Assembly (NCBI GenBank): GCA_021018815.1
Contig: JAITYX010000045.1
Coordinates: 2,480,001 to 2,544,000 of the forward strand
Direction: 5' to 3'
DNA from: Talinum fruticosum
Taxonomy: Eukaryota; Streptophyta; Magnoliopsida; Caryophyllales; Talinaceae
DNA: 64,000 bases
Shown here piece after piece: positions 11,541 to 22,806 of this stretch. Position 1 is the first letter of the stretch, and every line of letters starts with the position of its first letter. The notes under the pieces were generated by a model. The model saw only the letters and a program-made list of their open reading frames with translations, was not told the origin of the DNA and did no database searches. The translations under genes were made by a program, and so were the position numbers.

Positions 11541-12237
11541 TAAGCCTAGGGCTAGACCGGGTCGAAGCTAATCTGGACGAAGACTTCGCTCGAGCCCCCT
11601 ATTATTGCAGATGAGCAGAAAAATAATAACTGGAACCATCCGGTGAGATGCGGTCGGCGGCACCGGCCAAGGTGCGGTAGTCCGGTCGTCGCTGAGGCTT
11701 AAAAGCCTCCGGTTTTGCCCCAAAGTCTCGATTTTTTGTTTTTCGTACTTCTCTTTTTTTATTATTTATTTTTGCTCCTGTTGGGCCATGAATAAGGTAG
11801 AATTCGACCATATAGGACTCTCATAATTTTTTTTATCTCGTTGTACACAGGTTTGGTTGATAGAGCACCTACAACTAATTCAAGCTCCTACAAAAGTGGA
11901 CTCGTACCGGCGACGCAGCTCGGTCAGCGAAGCGATTGGATGTGGTAACTAATCATCCCGCTTCCTGGTGGGAGGCTTGGCTTCAAAACCATAGTACCGT
12001 CAAATGGTACATTAATCATTGGAAAGTGTCCCAATTTAAGACACATACCGAGCAGCAGCCCCTTGTACGCTGTTGGGTCTAAAAACCAAGCACGTATTAC
12101 TTCCCTACCCATGTTTTGCAGCAAATGGGATAGGAGTAGGCCATCCCTTATCCTGGACTATGTTTGGCCTGCTACCTTCCAACCTGTTCACGAGCTTGGG
12201 CGCTCAAGGCGAGTTACTTCATGGCTTGAGTATTGGT
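11540..12237. other. Unassigned stretch between two Tat elements
   Basis: About 700 bp with no motif I recognise. It starts where the reverse transcriptase similarity ends and stops where similarity to Tat LTR 3' halves begins. Short open frames on both strands have no protein features. It may be a diverged LTR 5' half or a fragment of a different element. Confidence 0.4.
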
Positions 12238-13059
12238 TGCTTTACCACTTTCTTTATTACTTTATTAACTACTTATTTGTTGCTTTCTAAGCATGTTGGT
12301 TGTTTTAATTATGCTTATGGAATGTTGGTTGCCTAATTGATTAAACACAATTTAAACTCACCTTTTTATTAGTAAAGGTTGTCTATTGAATGGCGGAATT
12401 GAGAGTATCCCTCTTTATTTCATACCTTCACCCTCAAACACTAGATTCTTGGTTAAACCGATTGAGTCTCTTTTAAAACCTTTTTAAGCTTAGTTTTCCC
12501 ATACCGAGATTAGAAAATTATTTTCTATATTTTTGTTAGTTTTTATTTTCTAAAATTGATCTGGCGATTCCTTATTTTAAACTTTATTTCTTCATATTAC
12601 TTCTCGCCATTTACGGAAAAATGTGGGTTTATCTTTGACAACCGAAGCTATATGACCAAAACTAATTCCTTAATCTCAGCCTTATAGCCACCGTCGGTTA
12701 CCCGTCAACATCGGCATTAGCCGACACCGGTAGTAACCCAGCTCAGCTCCCGTCCTTTGTGGCAAAATGTACCTTTTTATTTTCTCTGTTTATTTACCTT
12801 TTGAACTAACATCCTCAAGACTTCCTTAAAATGAATTTTAAAAATAAAATGATTAATAAAAATTGCCAAATATTCACCCAAATCCTTTCAAAAATCTGAT
12901 TTTAGAAAGAGTTAACTTAATAGGACACGCACCCCATTTCAAAATAAAAATCGACTTTCAAAGTCAAAAAGAATCTTAACAAAGAGATAAGAGAGCTTAC
13001 ATTCCATAGGAAAATGCAGTCAGGCTGCCCCCTCAACGGGGCGAGTGACGGTTTCTACA
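12238..13059 (+). repeat. Truncated 5' LTR (3' part) of the Tat host element
   Basis: Matches the 3' parts of the LTRs at 17238-19458 and 55668-56123 and ends GGTTTCTACA two bases before a primer site. The 5' half, with its TATA box, is absent or replaced by 11540-12237. Confidence 0.78.
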
Positions 13060-13061
13060 GA

Positions 13062-13079
13062 TGGCGACTCTGCTAGGGA
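13062..13079 (+). other. Primer binding site of the Tat host element
   Basis: TGGCGACTCTGCTAGGGA begins two bases after the LTR end, followed by the shared downstream block ACATCACTTATTAAGAGGG that also follows the primer site at 19460. Confidence 0.85.
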
Positions 13080-13178
13080 CATCACTTATTAAGAGGGCGA
13101 GACTTGAAAATCAAAATTGTTAATTTTTATTATGTTGCATTTAGGCGACCTTGGACATAGGCCCTATTTCATTTAGAT

Positions 13179-13365
13179 GTAAGGAGTTGTAAGACTGTAA
13201 GAAGTTGTACGGAAAGTTGTAAGGAGTTGTAAGAAATCGTAAGGAGCCGTAAGAAGTCGTAAGAAATTATAAGCAAGTCGTAAGGAGATGTAAGAAGTTG
13301 TAACCAGCTGTAAGGAGCTGTAAGAAATTGTAACGAGTTGTAAGAAGTCGTAAGCAGTTGTAAAG
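13179..13365 (+). repeat. GTAAGRAGYT decamer array 1
   Basis: About 18 copies of a 10 bp unit (GTAAGGAGTT, GTAAGAAGTC, GTAAGGAGCT and variants) with occasional 8-12 bp units. Confidence 0.9.
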
Positions 13366-13370
13366 AAAAT

Positions 13371-13997
13371 AAAATATTTTACACGACTTGATAAAAATGT
13401 TTAATATATTTTTATATTTATGTACAACATATTTTTATTTTTATTTATGAATTTAATGTAAATTATAAAATTTATAAATTTGTAATGCCAAATGCATATG
13501 TATCAGTTTGATAATTGGTTTTCTTCTTTTTTTATTTTTAGAAAAACGAAATTATGTTTGATACTTATGATAAGAGTTTTTATAAATGCATAAATGACTT
13601 TCATATAATAGATAGTTAAAAATGACCTTAATTTTATAAGTTTGAAATAAATGTTCTCAACTATTAAATGATCTCAACTACTAAAATTAGCAATTGAGGA
13701 AATTTATTTCAAACATGTAAAATTAAGGTCATTTTCAACTACCTATTACATGAAAATTATTTATACATCTATAAAAACTCTTTTCAGTAAATATCAAATA
13801 TAATTTCTTTTATTCTTGACAAAACAAATCATTAAACATGACATATATGCATTTGGCATCACAAATATATAAATTTTATTATTCTATTATGTAGAATTTA
13901 TAAATAAAAATACAAATATGTTGCACATAACTATAAAAATACACATATGAATATATTAAACATTTTTATTGAATCATATACAACATTTTATATTGTT
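13371..13997. repeat. Long inverted repeat (foldback arms)
   Basis: Left arm about 13371-13660 and right arm about 13698-13997 are reverse complements over nearly 300 bp with scattered mismatches. Paired landmarks are GCCAAATGCATATG against CATATATGCATTTGGC and ATGACCTTAATTTTA against TAAAATTAAGGTCAT. The loop is about 40 bp. Confidence 0.88.
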
Positions 13998-14010
13998 TCT
14001 AACTCATTTC

Positions 14011-14073
14011 AACTTCTTACAATTTCTTATATCTTTTTACACCTTTTACAAGTCCTTACAACTTATGCTAAAT
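14011..14073 (-). repeat. Reverse-orientation GTAAG array
   Basis: Five or six degenerate copies of the decamer in inverted orientation (CTTACAA-type), placed as the outer mirror of array 1. Confidence 0.7.
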
Positions 14074-14513
14074 GGAACATGACTGAAATATCTCAAATGA
14101 TTTTGTCGCATTCAGCTTGACTATTCACTTATAAACTTAAATTTTAACAAAATGTCAGTAATATTATTCATGATTACTAACTTAAATGGACATGATACTT
14201 TTGAAATTAATTATTTATTAGAATTTGTTTGTGAATTTCTGAAGACATAAAATTAAATTAATGTATCCAATGGGTATTAATTATCAAAATCCTTACACGT
14301 CTATACAAATAAATCGATATACTCGAAACACATCGATGGTAATATGAGTATAGGAATGGGGAAAATAGGGTGTGGGTATAACTATATCCACCACGTACAT
14401 ATCTCACACTCATTCCTAGTAGACACCTTTACATACATAAATATTCACCAACAAAAAAATTCATTAACGGTAGAAAAATAAATTCACAATAAATTTCGAT
14501 ATGAAAAATAATA
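14074..14513. other. AT-rich spacer inside the foldback region
   Basis: No gene or clear family. An imperfect hairpin may form between AGTATAGGAATGGGG near 14347 and CACTCATTCCTAG near 14408. Confidence 0.4.
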
Positions 14514-14636
14514 TGTAGTTGTAAGGAGTTGTAAGGAGCTGTAGGAAGTTGTAAGGAGTTGTAAGAAGTCGTAGGAAGCTGTAAGGAGCTGTAAGGAGCT
14601 GTAAGAAACTATAAGGAAAGTTGTAAGGAGCTATAA
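14514..14636 (+). repeat. GTAAGRAGYT decamer array 2
   Basis: About 11 further forward copies of the decamer, including GTAGGAAGTT variants. Confidence 0.88.
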
Positions 14637-14639
14637 AAC

Positions 14640-15783
14640 CTTGGCAGCTTTAGGTTATACCTATCTTCATTTGCATGCTTGAATGAATGTGGATGTTTTT
14701 AGTATTGAACCTTTTTTGTGAGCCTTTTGTTTAGGTTAGGTAATTGAGGTTCACTAAATAACCCTTGCATGGGTGCAAAAATAAAATATAATAAAATGAA
14801 CTTTCTTGAGTCAGTCTTTCATGTGCATTTTAGCCAAAAGTCAAATTTTGCCTTTCCGTTTTAGGCCGGTCCATTTGCTTCTCCGAGTCAGTTTAAGTCT
14901 TTCCAGTCATGGTCAAAAATTTTCTAGTCGGTTCCTAGCTATTGGACATAGTCGACGCCGGTTTTCCATCCACCTGTCGAAACAGGCTCGTGGGTCCCTT
15001 CCTTTCTTTAGTAGGTCTCGGGTTTCAGCTTTCATCTTCCGCATATTTGCAGTACATAAGTTCATTCGACCAATTAACATTCATCTCAAATTAGGTGAAT
15101 CATTTATTGCATTTAGACCAATTTAAAATTCATCTCAAATTATATGAGTCTTTTATTTCATTTATTTCAATTTAAAATTCATCTTAAATTACGTGAGTCT
15201 TTTATTGCATTTAGTCCAATTTAAAATTCATGTCAACTAGAAGATTTTATTTTTGCATTAGCCAAAATTAAATTCATCTCAATTAGGTGAGTCCATTTTT
15301 TTTTATTTTTGCATTAGTCACATTAAGTTCATCCCAATTTACGTAAGTCCATTAGTCAAATAAAAATCATCGGTGCATCATTTCCTCTAAGGTTCATTTT
15401 TGTATTCATCCTTAACCATCCTTTTGCATTTTCAGTCAGTATTCATCCTTTATGTGCATCCAAATAAAAGAGCATATTTTTCTTTTTAGGCTAATCTCTC
15501 TTCAAGTGTAGCGCTTGAGTCCCTTCTCCCCAAAAAGCTTATTTCCTCTAGCATGATCTTGAGCATTTATTATTTTGGGCTGCAGAATAGGGAAGCCAAC
15601 TTCAACTCGGTTTTCATCGAAATCTGGGTTTGAAAAGGTTAGAATGGTTCAAGTAGGGAGTCGAGTACAACATCTCTGCTTTCAACACCCCAATTAACTT
15701 CGGTGTGACCAACTTTGGTGCATTTAACACCAATTCGGTTAATCTTTCGTCATCGAACAAGTACCAAAAAACAATTCCCTCCA
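14640..15783 (+). repeat. Tat host leader with tandem repeats
   Basis: Leader sequence shared with 19850-20640. From about 15080 to 15370 it carries units with TTAAAATTCATCTCAAATTA, GTGAGTC and TTTTGCATTAGCC blocks. A 106-codon open frame at 14806 spans it but has no family features. Confidence 0.72.
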
Positions 15784-16735
15784 ATGGACGAAAAACAAAC
15801 TCCCATCATGATCTTAGTCAATGAAGCATTTGCCAAAAGGGAAGCTAGGATTGAGGCTCATGATAAAAAAAAGTTCATATCTAATACCCTTGGTCTTATC
15901 CTTAAGACTTTACGTGAAAATAAGGAATAGAAAAATCTGGAAAACAAAGAGGGTGAAAAAGAGGAAGAGCCTTTACCACCACCTAATGGCCAACCTCGTC
16001 TAGAAACTTACCCCGAACCTCGATCTAATTCACATCTAGACCAGATAGAAAAAATTCTAAGAGAGTCACCTATGTTCAAACGCCACTACTATGATCTTTT
16101 GGGATTCATTTTAATCCCTAAAAAGAAGTCGCCTCCTAAGTTTACCATACCGGACATATAATTTCACAGCTTCGAGAATCTCCATCATCATGTCCAAAAT
16201 TTTATACGAGTAATGACTTTAAAGAATGTACTCGACGACACATACCATATCATTTTCCCTTGGACGTTTGATAAGGATGTCAAGAAATGGTACAACACGG
16301 TTGACCCACACAAGGTCACTAATTAGATTGATCTTTGTAAGGACTTATAACGACACCGACTTTCCTGTTACTCTTCATGACTTATAACGACACGAAGAGA
16401 AAGAAAGCTTCAACGACTTTCTTACTAGTCTGGAGAGCAAGGGCTACCCATATGGTTAAACGACCTTTGAAAAATAAATCAAGTTAGGATTGTCGTGAAA
16501 AATCTTCAACCCGACTATGATCAACATTTGAATTTCTTTCCTTTCATGAGCTTTACAACCCTTAGAGACGCGGTTACGCTAATTGAAGAAGAACTATCCG
16601 CCACAACCACAAAAGTCGCGGCAAATTATAGAAGTAATTACCGTAATGAGAATGAGAAGATCTCTAATATAGGTGCTACTAGTTGGGGTGAAGATGTAAA
16701 TCAGATTTTCCAAATGAGGAGATTCTACAGGTAGA
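15784..16735 (+). pseudogene. gag: Gag remnant of the Tat host element
   Basis: Starts at the family ATG (DEKQTPIMILVNEAFAK), continues through a charged helical segment (HDKKKFISNTLGLILKTL) and a proline-rich linker, then the gag core with HHHVQNFIRVMTLKNV, DDTYHIIFPWTFDKDVKKWY and VDPHK. The last block VKNLQPDYDQHL...FTTLRDAVTLIEEEL runs open from 16495. There is a stop at 15928 and several frameshifts around 16160-16490. The protein would be the particle shell. It runs directly into RNase H sequence with no protease or reverse transcriptase between, so an internal deletion has joined gag to the 3' end of pol. Confidence 0.82.
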
Positions 16736-17237
16736 AATCGATGTGTGGACGATGTATTTCGACGGCGCTTCCGAGTTAGAAGGGCTTTGGGGTAGGAATT
16801 CTCTTAGTCTCGCCGTAAGAAGCATATACTCCTATCTTAGTTAAGTTAGATTTCGAGGTCGCCAATCATGTTGTAGATATTGAAGCGTGCATCACGAGAC
16901 TACAAGCTCGCAATAGAAATAGGAGCCAAAAATATTAAGAGTTTACGGCAACTCGAGTCCGATCATTAATCAAATTATAGGACTACGAGTCAAAAGGGCT
17001 TTGGGGTAGGAAACGTGCATCCAGGCGGAAGGGCTTTGGGGTAGGAATTCTCTTAGCCTCGCCGGAAGGAGCATATACTCCTATCTCGGTTAAGTTAGAT
17101 TTCGAGGTCACGAATAATGTTATAGAAATTGAAGTGTGCATCACGAGACTACAAGCTGCAATAGAAATAGGAGCCAAAAATAAGAGTTTACAGACAACTC
17201 GAGTCCGATCATTAATCAAATCACACAAAAATGGAAG
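16736..17237 (+). pseudogene. Tat additional RNase H (aRNH) remnant with internal duplication
   Basis: WTMYFDGAS at about 16750 is the start of the additional, archaeal-type RNase H that Tat elements carry after their own RNase H. It is followed by SPEGAYTPILVKLDFEVTNNVIEIEV-type sequence and IEIGAK, matching the fold strands and the helix carrying the second catalytic acid, across frameshifts. A segment of about 195 bp (16781-16975) is repeated at 17030-17221, with a further 18 bp partial copy at 16993. The RNase H would remove RNA from the hybrid. It is cut at 17237 by the next element. Confidence 0.75.
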
Positions 17238-19458
17238 TGTAGACACCTAAGAAGTGTTATCCCTTTTCTCTTTTATTTATTTGTTAGCCTGGTGATTAAA
17301 TCCTAGTCTTGTTTGTGAACTCGTATCACGATCGAACTATGACAGGCATAATGGAAGCCGATGAACGATAAAAGCCTGTTAGCACCACAAAAATCAGCTT
17401 TCTTTGCTTTAGGCCGGCTCGCAAAACCTATTTCCTTTCGGCCGGACCAAGCCCGGGCCGGGCTCCAAACCAGGAAACCCAAACCGGCACAAAAAATAAA
17501 AACATGCCAAAAATAGAACCCAACCAAAAATAGAAGCTTTCCAAAATAGAAAGTTTTCAAAAATGAAAAGGTGTCATGGTCGGTGCCGGACTCTTGCATA
17601 TTATGCAAAAATGTAGCATTTCACTTTTTTACTCAGCGACCAAGTGAGTCACGTAACCCGAGACATATGTACGACATCATATGAGGCCTACACCGCTTTT
17701 CGTAATCATTTCGCTAAACTTTGTTCCCGGTGACCAACCGAGGCATGAAACTCGAGATGTTCATATGACGTGATGTCGACCGTCACCGTGCTTCATGGCT
17801 TTTTATGCCAAAGAGTTGCGTTTTCCTCCAAGCTTCCAATTGAGACACGGAAGCCAACTACACCAAACGACACAAGATAAGACCGGAGCTGCGCTTCGAG
17901 GCTAATTCTGCCAAAGCACCGCATTTTGCTCCGAGTGTTTAGCCAAAGAATAGAAGGTCCATTTTCCTAGACGTCAACATTTTGAGGTCGGCGCCGCGAT
18001 CCTCGACCCAAGGGATTTCTGTTTAAATTGATTTTGTCCGGCTTTTCCGATTCCGGCCGATCTGGTTTTGCATCTTTCGACGGCTGTTTGCTCATCTCCT
18101 TAGGTCATTTTGTGACCTAATAATTTCTCTATAAATAGAGGGCCTAACCCCTCACTTTGGCAGAGGTCATTCACCTAGTTACATGCTACCGAAATTAGGC
18201 TAAGAGCTACTAAATGCTACATTAGTATTATGATCTCTTGGCTTATTTTCGGTTAATCCCCACTATAGTCTAGAACAATCCAGAGCTTTCATTCCGTTCC
18301 TTAACCTTCATCATTCTCCTACACTACTCGTACCTATATAAATTCCACAAAATAGCCCCTTTTGGTCTTATTTATCCATCGTCATGCTTCCAGCTTCGGT
18401 TCGTGAACTAAATCAGCATGTGAGACAACCTCGAGGGCACCGGATCTACCTTCAATCTCTTTTACGGTTTATTTAATTTATTCCTTTAATGTGTTCCGTA
18501 TTGTGGATCAAAATGTAATCTCTTTTAATTCTTCCCCACCCGCTGTAGCTTTTAATTTCTTGCTATCCTTTCTCACTTTCCTTTTCGCTTTCTTTATCGC
18601 TTTCTTTATCACTTTCCTATTTACTTATTTACCGCTTTCTTAGTATGCTTAGTTTGATTTAATTTCCGCACTTCATATGTCATGTGCTTGACTGTTTAAA
18701 CACATTTTTTTTACTCACAACTCAAATTAGTAAAGGTCGTCTATTGACAGAGCGGAATAGAGGGCTTATCCCTTCATTTCGTACCTTCGCCCCGAACACT
18801 AGATTCTTTGTTCTAGACCGATTTAGTCATGTTTAAACCTCTTTCAAACTTAATTTTCCCATACTAAGATTGGAAGATTATTTCTTTTATTTTTGTTAGT
18901 TTTTACTTTCTAAAATTGACTGGAGACTCTCTCTTTCTCGCTTTTTAATTCTCCTAAAAGCATCTTGGCATTTCCGATTTAAAAATGGAAATATTAAATT
19001 TATTCTCCGATAGTCAAGGCTATAGGATCGAGACTGATTTTTTCAGTCTTGACTTATGCCCGGTGCCTATCACCGGTCAGCGTTGGCTCTCCCAGGCATC
19101 GGCCGATGACCGGGCGTGGCTCTTAGTCCAAATCGGTGTTCTTTCACATTTTTGGCCCAAAAGCCGTGCGGCAAAATATAGATTTAAAGTTCTTCTATTT
19201 TCTCAAATTACAAAATAATATTGCGAGACTTCTTTAATTAATTTCCAAAAATAATTGATTAATAAAATAGCCAATCACTACTTTATTTAAACTATTCCAA
19301 ATTGAATTACAAAAATAGAAAATCTCAATAAGAGATACACCTACATTTTCAAAAATCAACTTTCAAAATCAATCTTTAAAAACCAAAGAGACCCGAAATT
19401 CGTGGGAAAGCTCGGTCCCAATTCGATTCCCTTACGGGGATGAGTCGTGGTTCCTACA
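17238..19458 (+). repeat. 5' LTR of the second gag-only element
   Basis: Starts TGTAGACACC and ends GGTTCCTACA, 2221 bp. A primer site follows after one base. The U3 region is about 900 bp long and contains a CTATAAATAG motif. Confidence 0.88.
18128..18139 (+). promoter_or_regulatory. TATA box in the 17238-19458 LTR
   Basis: TCTATAAATAG followed by a GC-richer start-site region and a leader rich in CTT; typical LTR promoter layout. Confidence 0.65.
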
Positions 19459-19459
19459 G

Positions 19460-19477
19460 TGGCAACTCCACTGGGGA
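19460..19477 (+). other. Primer binding site of the second gag-only element
   Basis: TGGCAACTCCACTGGGGA starts two bases after the LTR end; it is a one-base variant of the TGGCGACTCC type. Confidence 0.85.
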
Positions 19478-20089
19478 TGTAGCACTTATTAAGAGGGTGA
19501 GACTTAAAATTTTGAGTTGTGAGTTTTCGTAATGTGTTTTGCATTAGGCATGTTACATTTAGGCAGCCTTGGACATAGTTGCTTTTAATTTCGACCATTA
19601 GGTTTTACCTTTAAGAACAACTTATGGAAGAGGTTAGAACTACTATCCCCGATGGGCCCAACTAGGTTTAATTGTTGGGGAGATGATTACTCTTTTCTCA
19701 TAGCACGCTCTTTTGGTTTACCAAAAGGTAACGAGAATTCATGCTTTTTCCTATCATGCACCCATGGAGGACAAAGTTCTTGAATTATGAGACACCATGT
19801 ATCCTACCTAGATTTATCCCTTTCTTTGACGATAGATCCTTTGTTGTTTAGATGGTCCCTTTCTCTTCATTTGCATGCTTGAAATGAGTGTGGTTATTTT
19901 TAGTATTTAACCTTGTTTTGCAATTCTTTAGCAATTTAGCCCGGTTCAATAAAGAATCCTTGCATTGGTGCCAAAATAAAATAAAATAATGAACCTTCTT
20001 GAGTCGTTCCATTTTTCACATCTTTAGCCAAAAGTCAAATTTGCTTTTTCCTTCTTAAGGTCGGTCCACTAATTGCATTTTTCGAGTCA

Positions 20090-20540
20090 GTCCTTCATTT
20101 CATTTTCACATTAACCAAAATTAAAATCATCTTAATTAAGGTGAGTCCATTCATTTCATATTTGCATTAGCCAAATTTTAAACCGATCTCAAATAGGTGA
20201 GTCCATTTTTGCATTAGCTAAATTTTAAATTCATCTCAAATAGGTAAGTACATTTTTGCATTGGCCAAATTTTAAATTTATCTTAAATAGGTGAGTCCAT
20301 TTTTGCATTAGCCAAATTTTAAATTCATCACAAATAGGTGAGTGCATTTTTTTGCATTACCTAAATTTCAAAGTCATCTCTAATTAGGAGAGTCTTTTAT
20401 TTGCATTTAGCCAAATTAAAATTCATCTCTAATTAGGAGAGTCTTTGTTTGCATTAGTAAAATTAAATTCATCTCAAATTAGGTGAGTTTTTATTTGCAT
20501 TTAACCAAATCAAATTCATTCCAATTTAAGGGATTCCATT
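20090..20540 (+). repeat. Leader tandem repeat of the second gag-only element
   Basis: About eight units of 50-60 bp containing TTTTTGCATTAGCCAAATTT, AAATTCATCTCAAAT and AGGTGAGTCC or close variants (AGGTAAGT, AGGAGAGT). Same family as 5490-6370 and 15080-15370. Confidence 0.88.
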
Positions 20541-21420
20541 TACATCATTGCATTTCATTTTGGACAATGTGCATTCTTTATATGCATCCAAATAAAAGAG
20601 CATATGATCTTCTTTTATCTTAGGATCAGTCATTCCTCAAGTCAAGCACTTAAGCCCTATCTCCCAAAAAAAAAAAATTCACAAGTTAGTCATGAACACC
20701 TTGTAACAACCCAAACTTTAAGAAAACGTATTATCTCTAATACGTTCAATTATAATGAGCGCGTGCATTTCAATTCCAAAATATTTTCATATCATATATA
20801 TGTGTATCAAAATTTTTCTTGTAAGATCCAGATATAAACAACGACGACAGATGACCGATATTTTAGAAAAATTTCGCAAAATGTTAATTTCAACGTATTA
20901 TCTAATACTTGTGTTCACATAAGTTATATTTAATTCCTAAACTTAAATCATAAATAATTTCTCATAAGATTAAACTTTATTTATGTACCTACATAAATAC
21001 AATTAAGCACAATTTATGTACAACTAAAACAAATATCCATATATCAATATTAAGGAGTAATTTGCTAATAAAACTAACCTAATCTAAAGCAAATCATATA
21101 TTTTAAAGCACATTATAATAATGACAATAAAACTATAATATTAACAAAAGTAATAATACAAATACAAATAAAAATAATAATAATAATTGTAAAAATAAAT
21201 AAAAATAAAAATAGCATGATAAGCATGATAATAAAGATAATAATCAATATTAATTTGGATAACAATGAAATTGGGGTCAAATAGAAATTTAACACCCAAA
21301 ATTACACTAAGCATGCTTAAAGAGTTGACAAATTACCCTACTTAACATGCACCTTACCAAATGTCAAAATAGGAATTAAGTTAAGGACAGCAAAGCCATG
21401 AGGGTTAGTATGAAGATTAG

Positions 21421-21430
21421 TATAAATAGG
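21421..21430 (+). promoter_or_regulatory. TATA box of the 20702-25982 LTR
   Basis: TATAAATAGG precedes by about 55 bp a CT-rich tract (TCTCTCCTCCCTC) and a C-rich leader. Confidence 0.55.
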
Positions 21431-21479
21431 CTTGAATAAATTAGAAAAATGCAACCCAAAAATCTGACTTAAGCGGATT

Positions 21480-22172
21480 CTCTCTCCTCCCTCACCTGGC
21501 CATCAGCCTACTTCGACCACCCGCACAGCTGCCCATCGGCTCCCTTAGCCGCCCACCACAAACCCGAAACCTTCACTACATTGCATTGAACCAAAAGCAC
21601 CCTTCCGACCATCCCACCGGCCACCCTATCGCTGGAAAACCACCTCCAAAAACACCCCATTCACTAACATTCCACCACCACCTCTCATCCTTATATTCTC
21701 TCCTTCATCTCCGGCCACCCCATAAAACTCCGGCCAGCCTCACCATCGGCGGCCCAGCACCGCTAACACCGCCGACCACCCATCACCGGCCTACCACCGC
21801 CCACCGGACCACCCAAAAATGACCACCCTCCAATCCCTCCAAACACACTAAACCAACAAACAATTTTTCCTCTTCCCACCACCCACGACAGGCCACCACC
21901 TAACCATCGACCAAGCAACGGACCCGCCGCAACCTGCAGATGCCGACTACGACCACCCAGCGCCACCACCTCGGCCACCCAACCATACACTCTCTCTCTC
22001 TCTCTCTCTCCTCTTATGCCCTAAAATCCATCATTCTTAAAAACCCAACCACCAATCACCACCACTACAACCAGGCACCACCACGTGCCGCCAAGCACCG
22101 AGCACCGCCCCGCCGCCACCAGCTGCTCCCATCGAGTCACCAACACCCTTGCTCCTATTCACTCTTTTAGGT
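21480..22172 (+). other. C-rich leader-like block in the solo LTR
   Basis: A block of CCACC/CCGCC low-complexity sequence with a CT microsatellite at 21990-22012. It ends at TTTTAGGTAAAACCCTAACC, where composition switches abruptly to AT-rich. Open frames here are proline/histidine-rich by-products of composition and are not called as genes. Confidence 0.6.
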
Positions 22173-22806
22173 AAAACCCTAACCCTAAAAATTGTAATAA
22201 CTTAATTTAGCATTTAAATTAAATAATTTAGATAAAATCTGAAATTTACGGAAAATATAATCGGGTTAGTAAAGAAGGAAAATTTAATTATGCATGCATA
22301 TTATAGTTTAAATAATCTTATTGAGAGTTATGGTTAAATAATTTTAGAAAGATTAAAAATGGTATAAATAAGGTTAAATAGTTCATTATATGCATGATTA
22401 ATAATAAACAAAATATTGACATAACTATGACTTAGATGACTAATCAATTCCTAATGCATGATTAATGAATTAGTAAATAAGCTAGAAATACCATGATGAA
22501 TAATGCATGTTTGGGTTAATATTAATAAACATGTAAATTGTTAGTAAATAAGTAATAGTATTATAATGCATGTTTAGATTCTATAATAATAAATCATAGT
22601 AAAATAATTATGTAAATTTATAAATAAGGTAACTTATCACGTAAATAATGAAGTAAAGCATGAACGACTAAAAATATAAGACATAAATCATATTAAAAAT
22701 AGATCATAATAACCAAAGGTATAGCATAGGTTATTATTAATAAAGCTTAATCAAGGAATATAAGTCCTATACAAATCTCATTCTATTAGCTCTTATTTAA
22801 GGCCAT

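Larger units (their letters stand above)
13160..14640. mobile_element. Foldback element with GTAAG decamer arrays
   Basis: This stretch replaces leader sequence present in the other Tat copies: the flank CCTTGGACATAG is shared with 19570-19582, and similarity resumes near 14660. It consists of a GTAAG-type array (13179-13365), a long inverted repeat (about 13371-13660 against 13698-13997), a reverse-orientation array (14011-14073), 440 bp of AT-rich sequence and a second forward array (14514-14636). The outer arms include CATTTAG...GTAAGG and its reverse complement CCTTACA...CTAAATG. It looks like a non-autonomous DNA transposon of unclear superfamily. I see no transposase. Confidence 0.6.

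Noticed and set aside
12063..12336. Two overlapping frames with hydrophobic C-termini
   Set aside because: They run into AT-rich LTR sequence shared with two other Tat LTRs where the frames are not open.
17303..17608. 101-codon minus-strand frame
   Set aside because: Lies within LTR U3 and is not kept in related LTRs.
21586..22170. Proline/histidine-rich frames
   Set aside because: CCACC-type low complexity in the LTR leader, not conserved in the related LTRs.
22174..22196. Telomere-like CCCTAA repeats, also at 53355-53372
   Set aside because: Only two units at the same place in related LTRs; this is a telo-box type motif, not an interstitial telomere.
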